A stretch of 64,000 nt of DNA from Arcticibacter svalbardensis MN12-7 (GCF_000403135.1 NZ_AQPN01000077.1:16797-80796), one strand, 5' to 3'. Counted from the first letter of the stretch, positions 8,646-17,858 are shown. Numbers and translations: made by a program. The notes: generated by a model from the letters alone, not told the origin.

Positions 8646-9424
8646 AATAACAGTTTTTGTCCTTGTTTGGTGACTTTAGCTTCATGTTTAAGAAGCCATT
8701 TTTTGCGCCATAGTCCTCCGGCATAACCAACAAGATCACCCGAACTTCCAATAACACGATGGCAAGGAATGACTATAGCTAGTTTATTCCTTGCATTTGC
8801 ATTTGCTATCGCCCTGATGGCTAATGGTTGTTTCATGAGTGTTGATAGTCGGGCATAGCTGATAGGAGTTCCTGCAGGTATCTCGCAAAGATTCGTCCAA
8901 ACCCGTTGTTGGAAGGGAGTGCCCTGAGGTAACATAGGAAAGTCAAAAGTTAGGCAGTCGCCCTTGAAATAGGCGTTCAACTGTGATTTACAAAGTTCTA
9001 TTACAGCATTAGTGTTTTCTGGAATTGGGTTACGATCTGTTGACGCAGCACTATTACTGTTAAAGATTTCAATTATCAGTTTATTATCTTTTCCATTGTT
9101 AATGTTTTTTGATACTGCTTGCCTGTCATCAATGGATCCTAATTCTTTTTTGGAACATTCTGTTACTCCTTTATTATCTTCAAGAGAATGAATTTCATTA
9201 GTAGCCTTTTTATGTATTGCCTTAGTATTATCCAAAATATATACATCATCCTTTTTAATTTCTTGTGCTGTTATACTGTGTTCAAATGAACCAGGGTTAG
9301 CGCTGTTTTTAAGAATTAATTCACTCTTCTCCAAAAATTTGATTTCATAAACAGCCGTTTCAGTAGCATAAATACCGATATCTCCCAGTGGACTTTTTAT
9401 TGTTGATGAAAACTGTGGCTCCAT
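8642..9424 (-). CDS. ogt: Methylated-DNA-protein-cysteine methyltransferase with a long internal insertion
   Basis: Repairs O6-methylguanine by a one-time methyl transfer to a Cys. The catalytic centre IPCHRVIGSSG is intact with Cys221, followed by the Tyr and Gly-rich segment (VGYAGGLWRKKWLL), and the DNA-recognition helix precedes it (TPISYARLSTLMKQPLAIRAIANA). The N-terminal ribonuclease-like domain is split: residues 6-35 (STIKSPLGDIGIYATETAVY...) and from about 139 onward are normal, but about 100 residues between them are polar, rich in Asn, Lys, Asp, Glu and Ser, and have no family match. Family members are usually 150-180 residues, against 260 here. It is divergent from ccmB. Confidence 0.9.
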   Translation of the reverse strand: MEPQFSSTIKSPLGDIGIYATETAVYEIKFLEKSELILKNSANPGSFEHSITAQEIKKDDVYILDNTKAIHKKATNEIHSLEDNKGVTECSKKELGSIDDRQAVSKNINNGKDNKLIIEIFNSNSAASTDRNPIPENTNAVIELCKSQLNAYFKGDCLTFDFPMLPQGTPFQQRVWTNLCEIPAGTPISYARLSTLMKQPLAIRAIANANARNKLAIVIPCHRVIGSSGDLVGYAGGLWRKKWLLKHEAKVTKQGQKLLF

Positions 9425-9457
9425 ACACGAATATAAGTATTTCAGAAGGAAGAAGGT

Positions 9458-9465
9458 TATCTTTG
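9458..9465 (+). promoter_or_regulatory. TAnnTTTG promoter box of ccmB
   Basis: TATCTTTG at 9458-9465 ends exactly 4 bases before the ATG of ccmB at 9470. No convincing -33 element is seen. The spacing predicts a leaderless message. Confidence 0.5.
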
Positions 9466-9469
9466 TGTT

Positions 9470-10129
9470 ATGGATTTAATGGGACAGGTGGGGTTTCTTA
9501 TCAGGAAAGAGATCGTATTGGAATGGCGTTCAAAATATGCATTGAATGGGATACTGTTATATGTAGTATCAACCATATTTGTCTGTTACCTGTCATTCAA
9601 GCAAATTAATCCGGTAACGTGGAATGCTTTATTCTGGATCATTATGTTGTTTGCTTCGGTGAATGCTATTTCAAAGAGTTTTTCCCAAGAGAATTCAGGA
9701 AGGCAATTGTATTATTACACCATAACGAGTGCCAGGGCGGTAATTCTATCCAAAATTATTTATAATATTCTGCTGATGTTAGTGCTGTCCTTGATAGCTA
9801 TCATCTTTTATACCCTGGTTTTTAGTAACCCTATTGGTGACCCCTGGTATTATCTCTTGTCCGTCGTTATCGGCAGTATAAGTTTCGCTTCAGTTTTTAC
9901 TATGATATCAGGAATATCCTCAAAAACAGGTAACAGCAGCGCATTAATGGCCATATTGAGTTTCCCTATAATTATACCCTTGCTGATGGTATTAATTAAG
10001 TTTTCAAAGAATGCGATGGATGGATTGGATAGGAGTATGAGTTATAATGAAATGGGTGTTCTGGCTGCTATAAATATTATTATAATTACGGTGTCGTTGT
10101 TGCTTTTCCCTTTTCTTTGGAAGGACTAA
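9470..10129 (+). CDS. ccmB: Heme exporter / cytochrome c maturation permease CcmB
   Basis: Integral membrane subunit of the CcmAB ABC module of cytochrome c maturation. The 219-residue protein has about six membrane helices and family hallmarks: an N-terminal cytoplasmic segment with RKEIVLEWRSKYALNG, the SFSQENSGRQLYYY motif after helix 2, and a helix 4-5 region with ISGISSKTGNSSALMAILSFP. The partner ATPase CcmA and the usual neighbour ccmC are not adjacent, so they must lie elsewhere if the system is complete. An alternative start is the ATG at 9479. The following transpeptidase gene begins 71 bases downstream. Confidence 0.88.
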   Translation: MDLMGQVGFLIRKEIVLEWRSKYALNGILLYVVSTIFVCYLSFKQINPVTWNALFWIIMLFASVNAISKSFSQENSGRQLYYYTITSARAVILSKIIYNILLMLVLSLIAIIFYTLVFSNPIGDPWYYLLSVVIGSISFASVFTMISGISSKTGNSSALMAILSFPIIIPLLMVLIKFSKNAMDGLDRSMSYNEMGVLAAINIIIITVSLLLFPFLWKD

Positions 10130-10200
10130 TAAGCGCTTTGAATTCCTTGCAGAATGTCAAACTAAGCATTGCTTTTGTGGTTACTACTAAAACACATGAT

Positions 10201-11856
10201 ATGATGAAAATTTTCTTTATAACAAGATCAAATGTTTTTTATTTGGCTTCATTGTTATTGTTTTTCTTTTTAGCAACAGGGTGTAATAATCGTAAAACTG
10301 CTGAAAAGACTGCTCTGGATAGCGCCTATATTGTTTCCTATATGAATGCAGAACCCCAGTTTAAAGATCAAATAGGCTGGGCTAAGTCATTTTATAAAGC
10401 GAGGTCTTATCAGCTTGGCTGGTTTAAAAATAATGAATTGGTGCCTCAAGCATCTAAATTGATTCAAATTATAGATAAATCTGCTGAGGAAGGACTTGAT
10501 CCTAAGGATTATCAGGTGGTAGACTTACGTGGATTGATAAACCAATTTAAGGGATCTGCAAAGAATGAGGATTTAAGAGACTCATTGGAAAAGAAAATTG
10601 ATCTTGCTTTGTCTGCTACATACTTCAATTGGGCAGCCGATTATTATCGAGGTTTACTAGGCCCAAGAGAAAGCAAGAAAGCGGATTGGGATATTAAGCT
10701 GAATAAAATGAAACTTGATCTATCCCTTAAATCAATACTAGATGAAAACAAGGATGACGATTATTATTTTAAGCCGAATCATGTTGAATATGCTAATTTA
10801 AAAAAGGCCCTTGCTAATTACCGTGAGGTACAAAGTACTGGTGGATGGCCCATAATACCTGTTGGTTCAACTGTTCAGGAAGGAAAATCTTCTGCAGTTG
10901 TTCCTCTTTTAAATAAACGGCTTGCGGGGTATTTAGTAAAGGATAGTACAATGCTGTCCAGTGACAGTACCACATTTTCAAAGAATTTAAAGTCAGCGTT
11001 AAAGCAATTTCAGAGTTTTAATGGAATTGCCGTTACTGGAAGGTTAGATAAAAAGACCATACAGATCTTGAATATTCCGGTTGAAGATCGGATTAAACAG
11101 ATTATCATCAACATGGAACGATGGAGATGGATTCCTCAAAGCTTTGAGCCTGATTATCTGATTGTTAATATACCTGAGTTCAGACTTCATGTATATGAAA
11201 AGGGGCAGGATAAGATGACCATGAAAGTGATTGTGGGCAAAGCGCTTCATTCTACGCCTATATTTAACGATAAAATGGAAGATGTTGTACTTGCGCCTTA
11301 TTGGAATATTCCTCCTGGAATCCTGAAGCGTGAAGTGGCGCCTCAAGCAGCAAGGGATCCTGGTTATCTGGCATCAAAGGATATGGAAGTGGTTATTAGA
11401 GGAAGCAATACTGTAGTAGATCCCAAAAATGTAAACTGGGCTGCTGCAGGTACATCAAGCTTTAAGTACTTGGTGCGTCGTAAACCTGGTCCTCAAAATG
11501 ACTTGGGTAATGTGAAATTTATCTTTCCAAATTCCATGAATATCTATCTTCATGATACTCCTGGCGATCAGCTGTTTAATCAATCAAAGCGTGACTTTAG
11601 TCATGGCTGTGTGCGGGTAGAGCGACCAATAGATCTGGCTGTTTACCTGTTGCGGGATGTGAAAGGATGGGATAAAACCAGAATTGAGGAACAGATTAAA
11701 AAGGGTAAAGAAAGGTATGTGGCTTTAAATGAAAAGCTACCTGTTTACCTGGTTTATTTTACAGCTTCAGCTGATGCAAATGGTCGGGTACGTTTTTTTG
11801 AAGACATATATAATCACGATAAAACATTGAAATCATTGTATTTTAGTAAGCTATAA
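10201..11856 (+). CDS. Lipoprotein L,D-transpeptidase (YcbB/LdtD-like)
   Basis: Cross-links peptidoglycan through 3-3 bonds in the periplasm. The start is placed at ATG 10201 (or the next ATG, 10204) because this gives a lipoprotein signal: MKIFFITRSN, a hydrophobic stretch and a lipobox ending LATGC. The domains are a YcbB-type N-terminal scaffold domain (to about residue 230), a peptidoglycan-binding repeat (ALKQFQSFNGIAVTGRLDKKT), and the YkuD catalytic domain with MERWRWIP at its entry and the catalytic SHGCVRVERP near residue 466. At about 551 residues it has the normal size for this large subfamily. It may be co-transcribed with ccmB, but no functional link is known. Confidence 0.88.
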   Translation: MMKIFFITRSNVFYLASLLLFFFLATGCNNRKTAEKTALDSAYIVSYMNAEPQFKDQIGWAKSFYKARSYQLGWFKNNELVPQASKLIQIIDKSAEEGLDPKDYQVVDLRGLINQFKGSAKNEDLRDSLEKKIDLALSATYFNWAADYYRGLLGPRESKKADWDIKLNKMKLDLSLKSILDENKDDDYYFKPNHVEYANLKKALANYREVQSTGGWPIIPVGSTVQEGKSSAVVPLLNKRLAGYLVKDSTMLSSDSTTFSKNLKSALKQFQSFNGIAVTGRLDKKTIQILNIPVEDRIKQIIINMERWRWIPQSFEPDYLIVNIPEFRLHVYEKGQDKMTMKVIVGKALHSTPIFNDKMEDVVLAPYWNIPPGILKREVAPQAARDPGYLASKDMEVVIRGSNTVVDPKNVNWAAAGTSSFKYLVRRKPGPQNDLGNVKFIFPNSMNIYLHDTPGDQLFNQSKRDFSHGCVRVERPIDLAVYLLRDVKGWDKTRIEEQIKKGKERYVALNEKLPVYLVYFTASADANGRVRFFEDIYNHDKTLKSLYFSKL

Positions 11857-11983
11857 GAAGTGTTTTTTAACATCAGCAATACATAAGGCTTTATTGCCAA
11901 TGTGCTTTAGTAAAGGTACTATTAAGAATAGTAGTAGATTCGAATGATTGTGCTTTTTTAGGAATTGTTATTACTAAAGAGAA

Positions 11984-12086
11984 AGCATAACTGTCTTTTG
12001 CTAGATAGACAATAGGGTGTTTATTAAGAATTTGGAGAGCATAATCGTCTTTTATTAGATAAACAACACGATTATTCTTTCTCCAA
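11984..12086. repeat. Two 29-bp near-repeats, the second inside an imperfect hairpin
   Basis: Copy 1 is at 11984-12012 and copy 2 at 12038-12066; 24 of 29 positions match (AGCATAA, GTCTTTT and TAGATA blocks are identical). Copy 2 sits inside an imperfect inverted repeat with arms 12032-12047 (TTGGAGAGCATAATCG) and 12069-12086. The element lies between the convergent transpeptidase and fabH-like genes and could act as a terminator for either, although no long T tract follows. Nothing else is seen between 11857 and 12098. Confidence 0.5.
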
Positions 12087-12098
12087 TGTTGTTCTTTT

Positions 12099-13070
12099 TT
12101 AGAGTGTTATTAAAGTGCCTGCAAAACTAAAGCCTCCTCCAAATCCAACAAGTAAAATACGGTCGCCTTTATTTAATAATCCTTTTAAATAGGCTTGGTG
12201 CATGGCAATGGGTATTGAGGCTGAAGAGGTGTTGCCAAAGTATTCAATACTGTGTGGCATCTTTTCCAGGGGGTAATCAATCTGTCTGGCTACCGCCTCT
12301 ATGATGCGTAAATTTGCACTATGAAGAATGATGCGGTCTATTTGATCTAGTGTTGTTTTATTCTTAATCAGTAACCTGGAAATGGTATTTGAGGCAGTCT
12401 GAACAGCCCATTTAAATACAATCCTGCCACTTTGATGACTTTTACTGTCAGCTAATATTGTCGTTTCATTGATCATGGAGGACAGGGAAGATCGATACAG
12501 GTGTTGTCCTCCACTTCCATCAGTTCCGAATATAGATTCCTTTACGTTTTCTTCTGTTGATGCATCCATGAGCGCTACTCCTGCACCATCGCCAAATAGA
12601 ATGCAGGTACTCCTGTCTTTAAAATCAATTATTTTTGATAAGGTGTCTGCTCCAAACACCAGGACTTTCTTACAGGTGCCTGAACTAATCAAGCTTTTTG
12701 CTACTATTAATCCGTAAACAAAACCTGCGCAAGCGGATGAAAGGTCTACTGCACCAGCATCAGTAATTTGGAGCTTATGTTGCAATTTGCTGGCTACACT
12801 AGGTATGGTATGATCGGGTGTTGTGGTGGCTACGATGATGAAATCCACATCGTTTAGCGTAACGGATGGATTTTCCTTGATTAAATTGAGGGCAGCCTGA
12901 ACACATAAATCGCTGGTAAACTCATTTGCAGAAGCAAAGCGTCTTTGAATAACTCCGGTTCTGGATTGAATCCATTCATCAGAAGTGTCCACAATGGTTT
13001 CAAAATAGTCGTTGTGGATAATATTATCCGGAGCGTAAGAACTGAAGGAACTAATCTTTGCTTTTATCAT
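12099..13070 (-). CDS. Beta-ketoacyl-ACP synthase III (FabH-like)
   Basis: Condensing enzyme of the thiolase fold, starting fatty-acid or related chains from acyl-CoA and malonyl-ACP. The Cys-His-Asn triad is present: Cys in DLSSACAGFVYGL, His in ILHSANLRIIEAVA (most FabH have PHQAN) and Asn in EYFGNTSSASIP. It also has the N-terminal W-I-x-x-R-T-G-x-x-x-R-R-F signature and the glycine-rich C-terminus GFGGGFSFAG. At 323 residues it is of standard length. It is monocistronic, with no fab or plsX neighbour, so it may be an accessory paralogue used for a secondary or branched lipid rather than the main fabH. A TACCTTTG box lies just upstream on the minus strand. Confidence 0.88.
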   Translation of the reverse strand: MIKAKISSFSSYAPDNIIHNDYFETIVDTSDEWIQSRTGVIQRRFASANEFTSDLCVQAALNLIKENPSVTLNDVDFIIVATTTPDHTIPSVASKLQHKLQITDAGAVDLSSACAGFVYGLIVAKSLISSGTCKKVLVFGADTLSKIIDFKDRSTCILFGDGAGVALMDASTEENVKESIFGTDGSGGQHLYRSSLSSMINETTILADSKSHQSGRIVFKWAVQTASNTISRLLIKNKTTLDQIDRIILHSANLRIIEAVARQIDYPLEKMPHSIEYFGNTSSASIPIAMHQAYLKGLLNKGDRILLVGFGGGFSFAGTLITL

Positions 13071-13445
13071 ATTTCAAAAGGCAAAGGTAACTGGCAATTG
13101 TCAAAATTGGAATTATCTCAACGTTTATATTTGGTACTAGCCATTTTTAGAACCCTAATTCGCTTTATGGAGTTCTAATATGCTTTGGGAGAGATTATTA
13201 AACGCTCTTAATTTGCCTTGTTCTAGTCTTTAAATTAGATTAAATAGCATTGGTATCGGAAAGCAATCTAGCAAACCCAAAAATCCTCTATTCTTAAGTT
13301 GAATTGAGGATTTATATTAATTGTTTGTCAGTTAGATGAATGTGGATCCTTTTATTGTGTATCTATATGTAGACAGAATTTCCCTTTCAGATTGATGCAC
13401 TTTAATTAGAGGGTTTAAACTGAGGTGCTACTTTCGGAAGATATA
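13071..13445. other. Intergenic region with a probable minus-strand terminator
   Basis: This 375-base stretch separates two minus-strand genes and holds no coding frame I can support. At 13281-13288 and 13306-13313 an 8-bp stem (AAATCCTC / GAGGATTT) forms a hairpin that, read on the minus strand, is followed by five T; it is a plausible terminator for the AI-2E family gene. The part near 13071-13100 carries the fabH-like promoter. Confidence 0.5.
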
Positions 13446-14597
13446 TTAAGTTGTACGACCTTCTTCGAGCACAATATCATTTCCAACTTCCAATTCATTG
13501 CGTACATTATCCGATCTCCTGCGCAATCGCGAACTGTTCATCGGGCTTTCTTTAGGGTTTTCATCTCCCAATAAAACACCCCATGGTTTAAATATTTCTG
13601 ATCGGTCAAATATTATCTTCATCACAGCAATAATTGGGAGTGAAAGAAACATGCCTGATATGCCTGCAATGGCTCCACCTGCTAGTACCCCCACAATAGT
13701 AGCCATTGCGTTGATTTTTACCTTTGAGCCCACAATTCTGGGCATCAATATATTGTTATCTAAGAACTGAACAAAAGCAATCACACATAATACAATCAGA
13801 ACCGGGGTTAGCTCCTGAGATGAAGCTAGTGTTAATACTACCCCAACCAGGTTTCCTATTAAAGCTCCTACATAAGGTATCAGATTAAGAAAGGCAAATA
13901 GTACACCAATTAAAAGTGCATGTTTAATCCCTAAAAGCATTAATATCCCGCCTAACAGAATGGTCATATAGGTAATCTGTATCAATAATCCAATCAAATA
14001 GCTCTTAATAATAGATTCACTTTCGCCTAATACGTCCTCTACTTTTGTATGTTGTTCTGGAGGGAACCACATGAAAATAAAGCGGAGAAGAAGGTTTTTG
14101 TAGGTAAGCATTAGAAACACATAAATGGGCAATAGGGCAATAAAGACCAGTGTGGAGGATAATGAGGTCGCCGCACCTGTTAATAATGCGCCTGCATACG
14201 TAAGTAGTTTATTGCTTTGCTCATTAATGAAAGTGAGTTGCTCGGTAGTTGAAAAGTGACTTATGGAATTAATCCACAGGCTTATAGATTTAAGATGTAA
14301 GGAAACGTTCTTTTGTATTTGAGGAAAATCAGATACTAATCGGCCAACCTGCGAGGAGAAAAACCAACCTATTAATACCACGAGCGTGGCCATAATCAGG
14401 ATGGGAAGAAAGATGGCTAGTGAATTGGGAAACCGTATTCTTCTGAAAAAACGATAAAGGGGAAGCAACACAATACTGATGAAAAATGCCATCACTAAGG
14501 GCATCACTATGTTGTTAGCTAAAATAATAAGTGCTACAATTAAAAAGACTCCAAGTAGCTCAATTGATCTTTTAACTGTAATAGGCATTTCCTTCAT
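13446..14597 (-). CDS. AI-2E family (PerM/YdiK/TqsA-type) transporter
   Basis: A 383-residue inner-membrane protein of the AI-2E exporter superfamily. It has two N-terminal helices followed by a third after an R-R-I-R-F loop, a periplasmic/amphipathic stretch of about 100 residues, then helices 4-8, including the conserved YLIGLLIQITYMTILLGGILMLLGIKHALLIGVLFAFLNLIPYVGALIG-type region (residues about 205-265) and P-R-I-V-G-x-x-x-K-I-N. A polar tail follows residue 350. Substrates in the family vary (AI-2, Na+/H+ exchange and others), so the cargo is not known. The gene is alone on its strand between long spacers. Confidence 0.85.
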   Translation of the reverse strand: MKEMPITVKRSIELLGVFLIVALIILANNIVMPLVMAFFISIVLLPLYRFFRRIRFPNSLAIFLPILIMATLVVLIGWFFSSQVGRLVSDFPQIQKNVSLHLKSISLWINSISHFSTTEQLTFINEQSNKLLTYAGALLTGAATSLSSTLVFIALLPIYVFLMLTYKNLLLRFIFMWFPPEQHTKVEDVLGESESIIKSYLIGLLIQITYMTILLGGILMLLGIKHALLIGVLFAFLNLIPYVGALIGNLVGVVLTLASSQELTPVLIVLCVIAFVQFLDNNILMPRIVGSKVKINAMATIVGVLAGGAIAGISGMFLSLPIIAVMKIIFDRSEIFKPWGVLLGDENPKESPMNSSRLRRRSDNVRNELEVGNDIVLEEGRTT

Positions 14598-14966
14598 GGT
14601 TCCGATTTATAAGCATAACACAAAATAGGTAATTAGGTTGTGATTTTCTGTATTTTTAGATTCCAGTAAAGAATTAAGACACTATAATCTGATATGTAAT
14701 TAAACTGCACTTTACATCCACCTTATACGCACCTTACTCGCACTTGCTCCGCTCGGGATCAAAGTAAGCTGCAAATTATATGCGAATTAAGTCCCTTCTT
14801 TTTAATAGCAATGCTATTCGCTGTTCGGTTTTATATATAAGGTCAGGACTCATGATGCTTTTCTTCTCATGTTACTACCCAACCAGCAATGGAGTTTAAA
14901 CTTCTGTATTTTGGGTTAAGTGATTAAATTTGGTCTTTATTGAAATCTTATTGGTATACTTAAAAC
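14598..14966. other. Intergenic region between divergent genes, with 11-bp tandem repeats
   Basis: This 369-base spacer has no supportable gene. Its main structure is a run of four imperfect 11-bp units at 14707-14750. A near-palindrome AATAGCAATGCTATT lies around 14807-14821. A TTTG at 14929-14932 and TATACTTA at 14954-14961, 21 bases apart, may be the promoter of the MutS-like gene. Confidence 0.5.
14707..14750. repeat. Four tandem 11-bp imperfect repeats
   Basis: Units are GCACTTTACAT, CCACCTTATAC, GCACCTTACTC and GCACTTGCTCC. The 11-base period is close to one helical turn, so the same face of DNA is presented each time. It lies between the divergent AI-2E transporter and MutS-like genes. 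Function is unknown. Confidence 0.55.
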
Positions 14967-16796
14967 ATGAACAAAGAGGTCGCGGCTTATTATAGTGAGA
15001 TGGTGGAATTGGCACAAAAAGAGATTGCCAGATTGGATAAACGTATTAATTTTTACTCTTTTTTACGCGTCTTGGTCCTTTTAGCTGGCATACTTTTGAT
15101 ATGGCAAAGTGTAAAATTGGAGATCATCTGGACTGTTTATTTTTCCATTTTTTTAGGGATACTAGCGTTTGCTTATTTAGTAAATAAACAAAGTAAATTT
15201 ACAGCACTGAAACAATTTAACCAGTCTTTAAAAAAAGTAAACCAAAATGAATTAGGAAGTCTGAAAGATAGAAGCACGATCTATGATGATGGTACTGAAT
15301 GGATCGATGACAATCATAACTATACCTCTGACCTTGATATCTTCGGAAAATTGTCCTTGTACAGCTTAATGAACCGCTGTGCTACCTCATTTGGTAAGTT
15401 CGAAATGGCAGAATGGCTCAAAGACAGCACTACCAAATTTAATGTAGGGTTAAGACAAAAGGCAGCTATTGAACTGGCTGCAAAGAAGAACTGGAAGATG
15501 CACTTTCAGGCCAGCCTATTGTTTGCACATGAAGAACAAGGTAAATCTAATATCAATGGATTGTTTAATTATCTGGAATCGAGTGTTGATATGCATAAAT
15601 CCTGGATAACCTACTATGTTCAATTTATTCCATATGTCTTTTATGGAGCCGCAGCTGGCGCTTACTTTTATCCGCCATTTTTATTGTTGATGTTGTTGGC
15701 CGGACTTATGAATATAGTTCTTGTTTTAGCTTATCAAGGTAAGGTAAATCAGGCGGAGAGTATGACAGGAAAGGCAGGACAGATCTTGTCAAAGTATTCC
15801 GAGGCATTCAGCATGATAGAAGATGAAAAATGGGAATCTCCTCTCTGCATTACGTTATCAAAAACATTAAATCCTTCCGACTCTGCCCAGTATTCTTTAT
15901 CGCATCAGGTTAGAGAATTATCAGAAATCTTAGGAAAGCTGGAATACAGGCTTAATATGTTTGTTGGGCCTATTTTGGATATCAGTATGGCATGGGAGGT
16001 GAAACAATATGTTCAGATCCAGAAATGGAGACTCAACAATAAAGAACATATTAAGAACGCATTTTATAGTGTCGGATCATTTGAATGTTTGTTGAGCATT
16101 GCCGGTTTGCATATTAATTACCCTGATTGGTGCTTTCCTGTTATTCAGGAAGATGAACACTATACACTTACGGCTCAAAATATAGGACATCCGTTAATTC
16201 AGGAGAATGTCCGGATTTTAAACGATTTTCATCTTCAGGATGAACTTAAAATAGATATCATTACTGGTTCTAATATGGCTGGTAAAAGTACATTTTTGAG
16301 AACCTTAGGAATTAATGCAGTTTTAGCTTTCTGTGGAGCACCTGTTTGCGCAAAAGAAATGCGGCTTACAAACATGAAGATCTTCACCTATATGCGAATA
16401 AAAGATTCGTTGAATGAAAGCATCTCTACCTTCAAAGCGGAATTAAATAGGCTTCAGCTTCTTCTGGATGTATTAAACAGCGGTGAAAAAGTTTACTTCC
16501 TTATTGATGAAATGCTAAGGGGCACTAACTCAGTTGATAAATATTTAGGTTCTAAAGCAATCATAGAACGGTTAATTGAGCAAAAATCAGTAGGCATTGT
16601 AGCCACACATGATCTCCAGATTGCTAACCTTGAAGACGAGTATCCTGCATACATCAGAAACTTCTACTTTGACATAAAAGTAATCGATGAGGAGATGATG
16701 TTCGACTACAAGTTAAAAAATGGAGCATGCAAAACATTTAATGCTTCCTTATTATTAAGGAAATTGGGAATTTTGGTGCATAAAGAGGAGCTATAA
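14967..16796 (+). CDS. Membrane-anchored MutS-like ATPase
   Basis: A 609-residue protein whose C-terminal third is a MutS domain V ATPase: Walker A TGSNMAGKSTFLRTLG (near residue 435), a middle STFKAEL segment, Walker B YFLIDEMLRGTNSVDK and the following ATHD. The N-terminal part is not mismatch recognition: it has two membrane helices (about residues 28-46 and 52-68) and another hydrophobic pair near 215-255, then a lever/clamp-like helical region. It therefore differs from MutS and MutS2, and lacks the Smr endonuclease domain. This type recurs in Bacteroidota as 'DNA mismatch repair protein MutS' in databases, but a repair role is unproven. It overlaps convergent fmt by 6 bases. Confidence 0.85.
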   Translation: MNKEVAAYYSEMVELAQKEIARLDKRINFYSFLRVLVLLAGILLIWQSVKLEIIWTVYFSIFLGILAFAYLVNKQSKFTALKQFNQSLKKVNQNELGSLKDRSTIYDDGTEWIDDNHNYTSDLDIFGKLSLYSLMNRCATSFGKFEMAEWLKDSTTKFNVGLRQKAAIELAAKKNWKMHFQASLLFAHEEQGKSNINGLFNYLESSVDMHKSWITYYVQFIPYVFYGAAAGAYFYPPFLLLMLLAGLMNIVLVLAYQGKVNQAESMTGKAGQILSKYSEAFSMIEDEKWESPLCITLSKTLNPSDSAQYSLSHQVRELSEILGKLEYRLNMFVGPILDISMAWEVKQYVQIQKWRLNNKEHIKNAFYSVGSFECLLSIAGLHINYPDWCFPVIQEDEHYTLTAQNIGHPLIQENVRILNDFHLQDELKIDIITGSNMAGKSTFLRTLGINAVLAFCGAPVCAKEMRLTNMKIFTYMRIKDSLNESISTFKAELNRLQLLLDVLNSGEKVYFLIDEMLRGTNSVDKYLGSKAIIERLIEQKSVGIVATHDLQIANLEDEYPAYIRNFYFDIKVIDEEMMFDYKLKNGACKTFNASLLLRKLGILVHKEEL

Positions 16797-17720
16797 CCGA
16801 TAGCCCCTTAAAAAGTCAGTGATATCTATTCTCTTTTTGCCTTCCATCTGGATGTTCTCCAATAGGATAAACCCATCTGGACAGGCAAATTTTAAGTAAG
16901 TTTTCCCATCACTTAAATGTGTTCCAGGCTGCACTTCGTGGTTTGTTAATTCATATTTAGCGGCAAATATCTTAACCGTCTTTCCATCTAATGAAGTAAA
17001 GGCGGTAGGGTAGGGACTCAGACCTCTTATCAGGTTATAAACATCTTTAACAGACTTATTCCAATCGATTGAACAGGTATCTTTGAAGATCTTTGGTGCA
17101 TGTTTAGGTTCATCAGTCAACCCATTTTGGGCAATAACTTCCTGCTGTGAAATTTCATCATACTTGTTTTCTTTCACCGCTTTCACTGTCTTTACTAAAA
17201 GGTCAGCACCTACATTCATCAATACATCGTGTAATTCACCAGCTGTTTCATCTTCATGGATCTCCACACGCTGAGAGAATAGAATATTTCCGGTGTCAAT
17301 TTCATGCTGAAGGGAAAAGGTAGATACACCAGTTTGTTTTTCGCCATTGATGATAGCCCAGTTTATTGGAGCGGCTCCCCGATATTGTGGAAGTAAAGAG
17401 CCATGGAGATTGATGGTTCCCTTTGCAGGCATATCCCAAACCACCACTGGAAGCATTCGGAAGGCCACAACAATCTGAAGATCGGCATTGAATTCTTTTA
17501 GCTCTTTCAAAAAAGCTTCATCTTTCAGTTTTAAAGGCTGTAGTACTGGTATATTGTGTTCAACAGCATAACGCTTAACAGCAGATTCCTGAAGTTTCTG
17601 GCCTCTTCCAGCTGGCTTATCTGGTGCCGTCACCACTGCCACTATGTTCTGACCATCTTTTATTAAAGCATCTAAAGATGCAACTGCAAAATCGGGCGTA
17701 CCCATAAAAATTATCTTCAT
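16791..17720 (-). CDS. fmt: Methionyl-tRNA formyltransferase
   Basis: Formylates initiator Met-tRNA for bacterial translation initiation. The N-terminal formyltransferase domain starts MKIIFMGTPDFAV, with the folate-site elements NLHGSLLPQYRGAAPINWAI (catalytic Asn and His), the D-x-G hinge (EIDTGNILF) and the C-terminal OB-like domain from about residue 205 (PKIFKDTCSIDW... RGLSPYPTAF). At 309 residues it is of usual length. It is often next to def, which is not seen here. It is divergent from the permease gene with a 138-base spacer. Confidence 0.95.
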   Translation of the reverse strand: MKIIFMGTPDFAVASLDALIKDGQNIVAVVTAPDKPAGRGQKLQESAVKRYAVEHNIPVLQPLKLKDEAFLKELKEFNADLQIVVAFRMLPVVVWDMPAKGTINLHGSLLPQYRGAAPINWAIINGEKQTGVSTFSLQHEIDTGNILFSQRVEIHEDETAGELHDVLMNVGADLLVKTVKAVKENKYDEISQQEVIAQNGLTDEPKHAPKIFKDTCSIDWNKSVKDVYNLIRGLSPYPTAFTSLDGKTVKIFAAKYELTNHEVQPGTHLSDGKTYLKFACPDGFILLENIQMEGKKRIDITDFLRGYRL

Positions 17721-17858
17721 TACACGAATTATTATTAATTAGGCCCTTTGACATATACTAAAAGCGGAGGGATACTAAATGCAAGATTAAAGATATTCTG
17801 CTTATATATGACTCAGAAAAATGTGCATCTTTGCTAAAATACAAAAATTATTTAAAGC

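Noticed and set aside
10117..10200. N-terminal extension of the L,D-transpeptidase
   Set aside because: It overlaps ccmB and would bury the lipoprotein signal that starts at 10201/10204.
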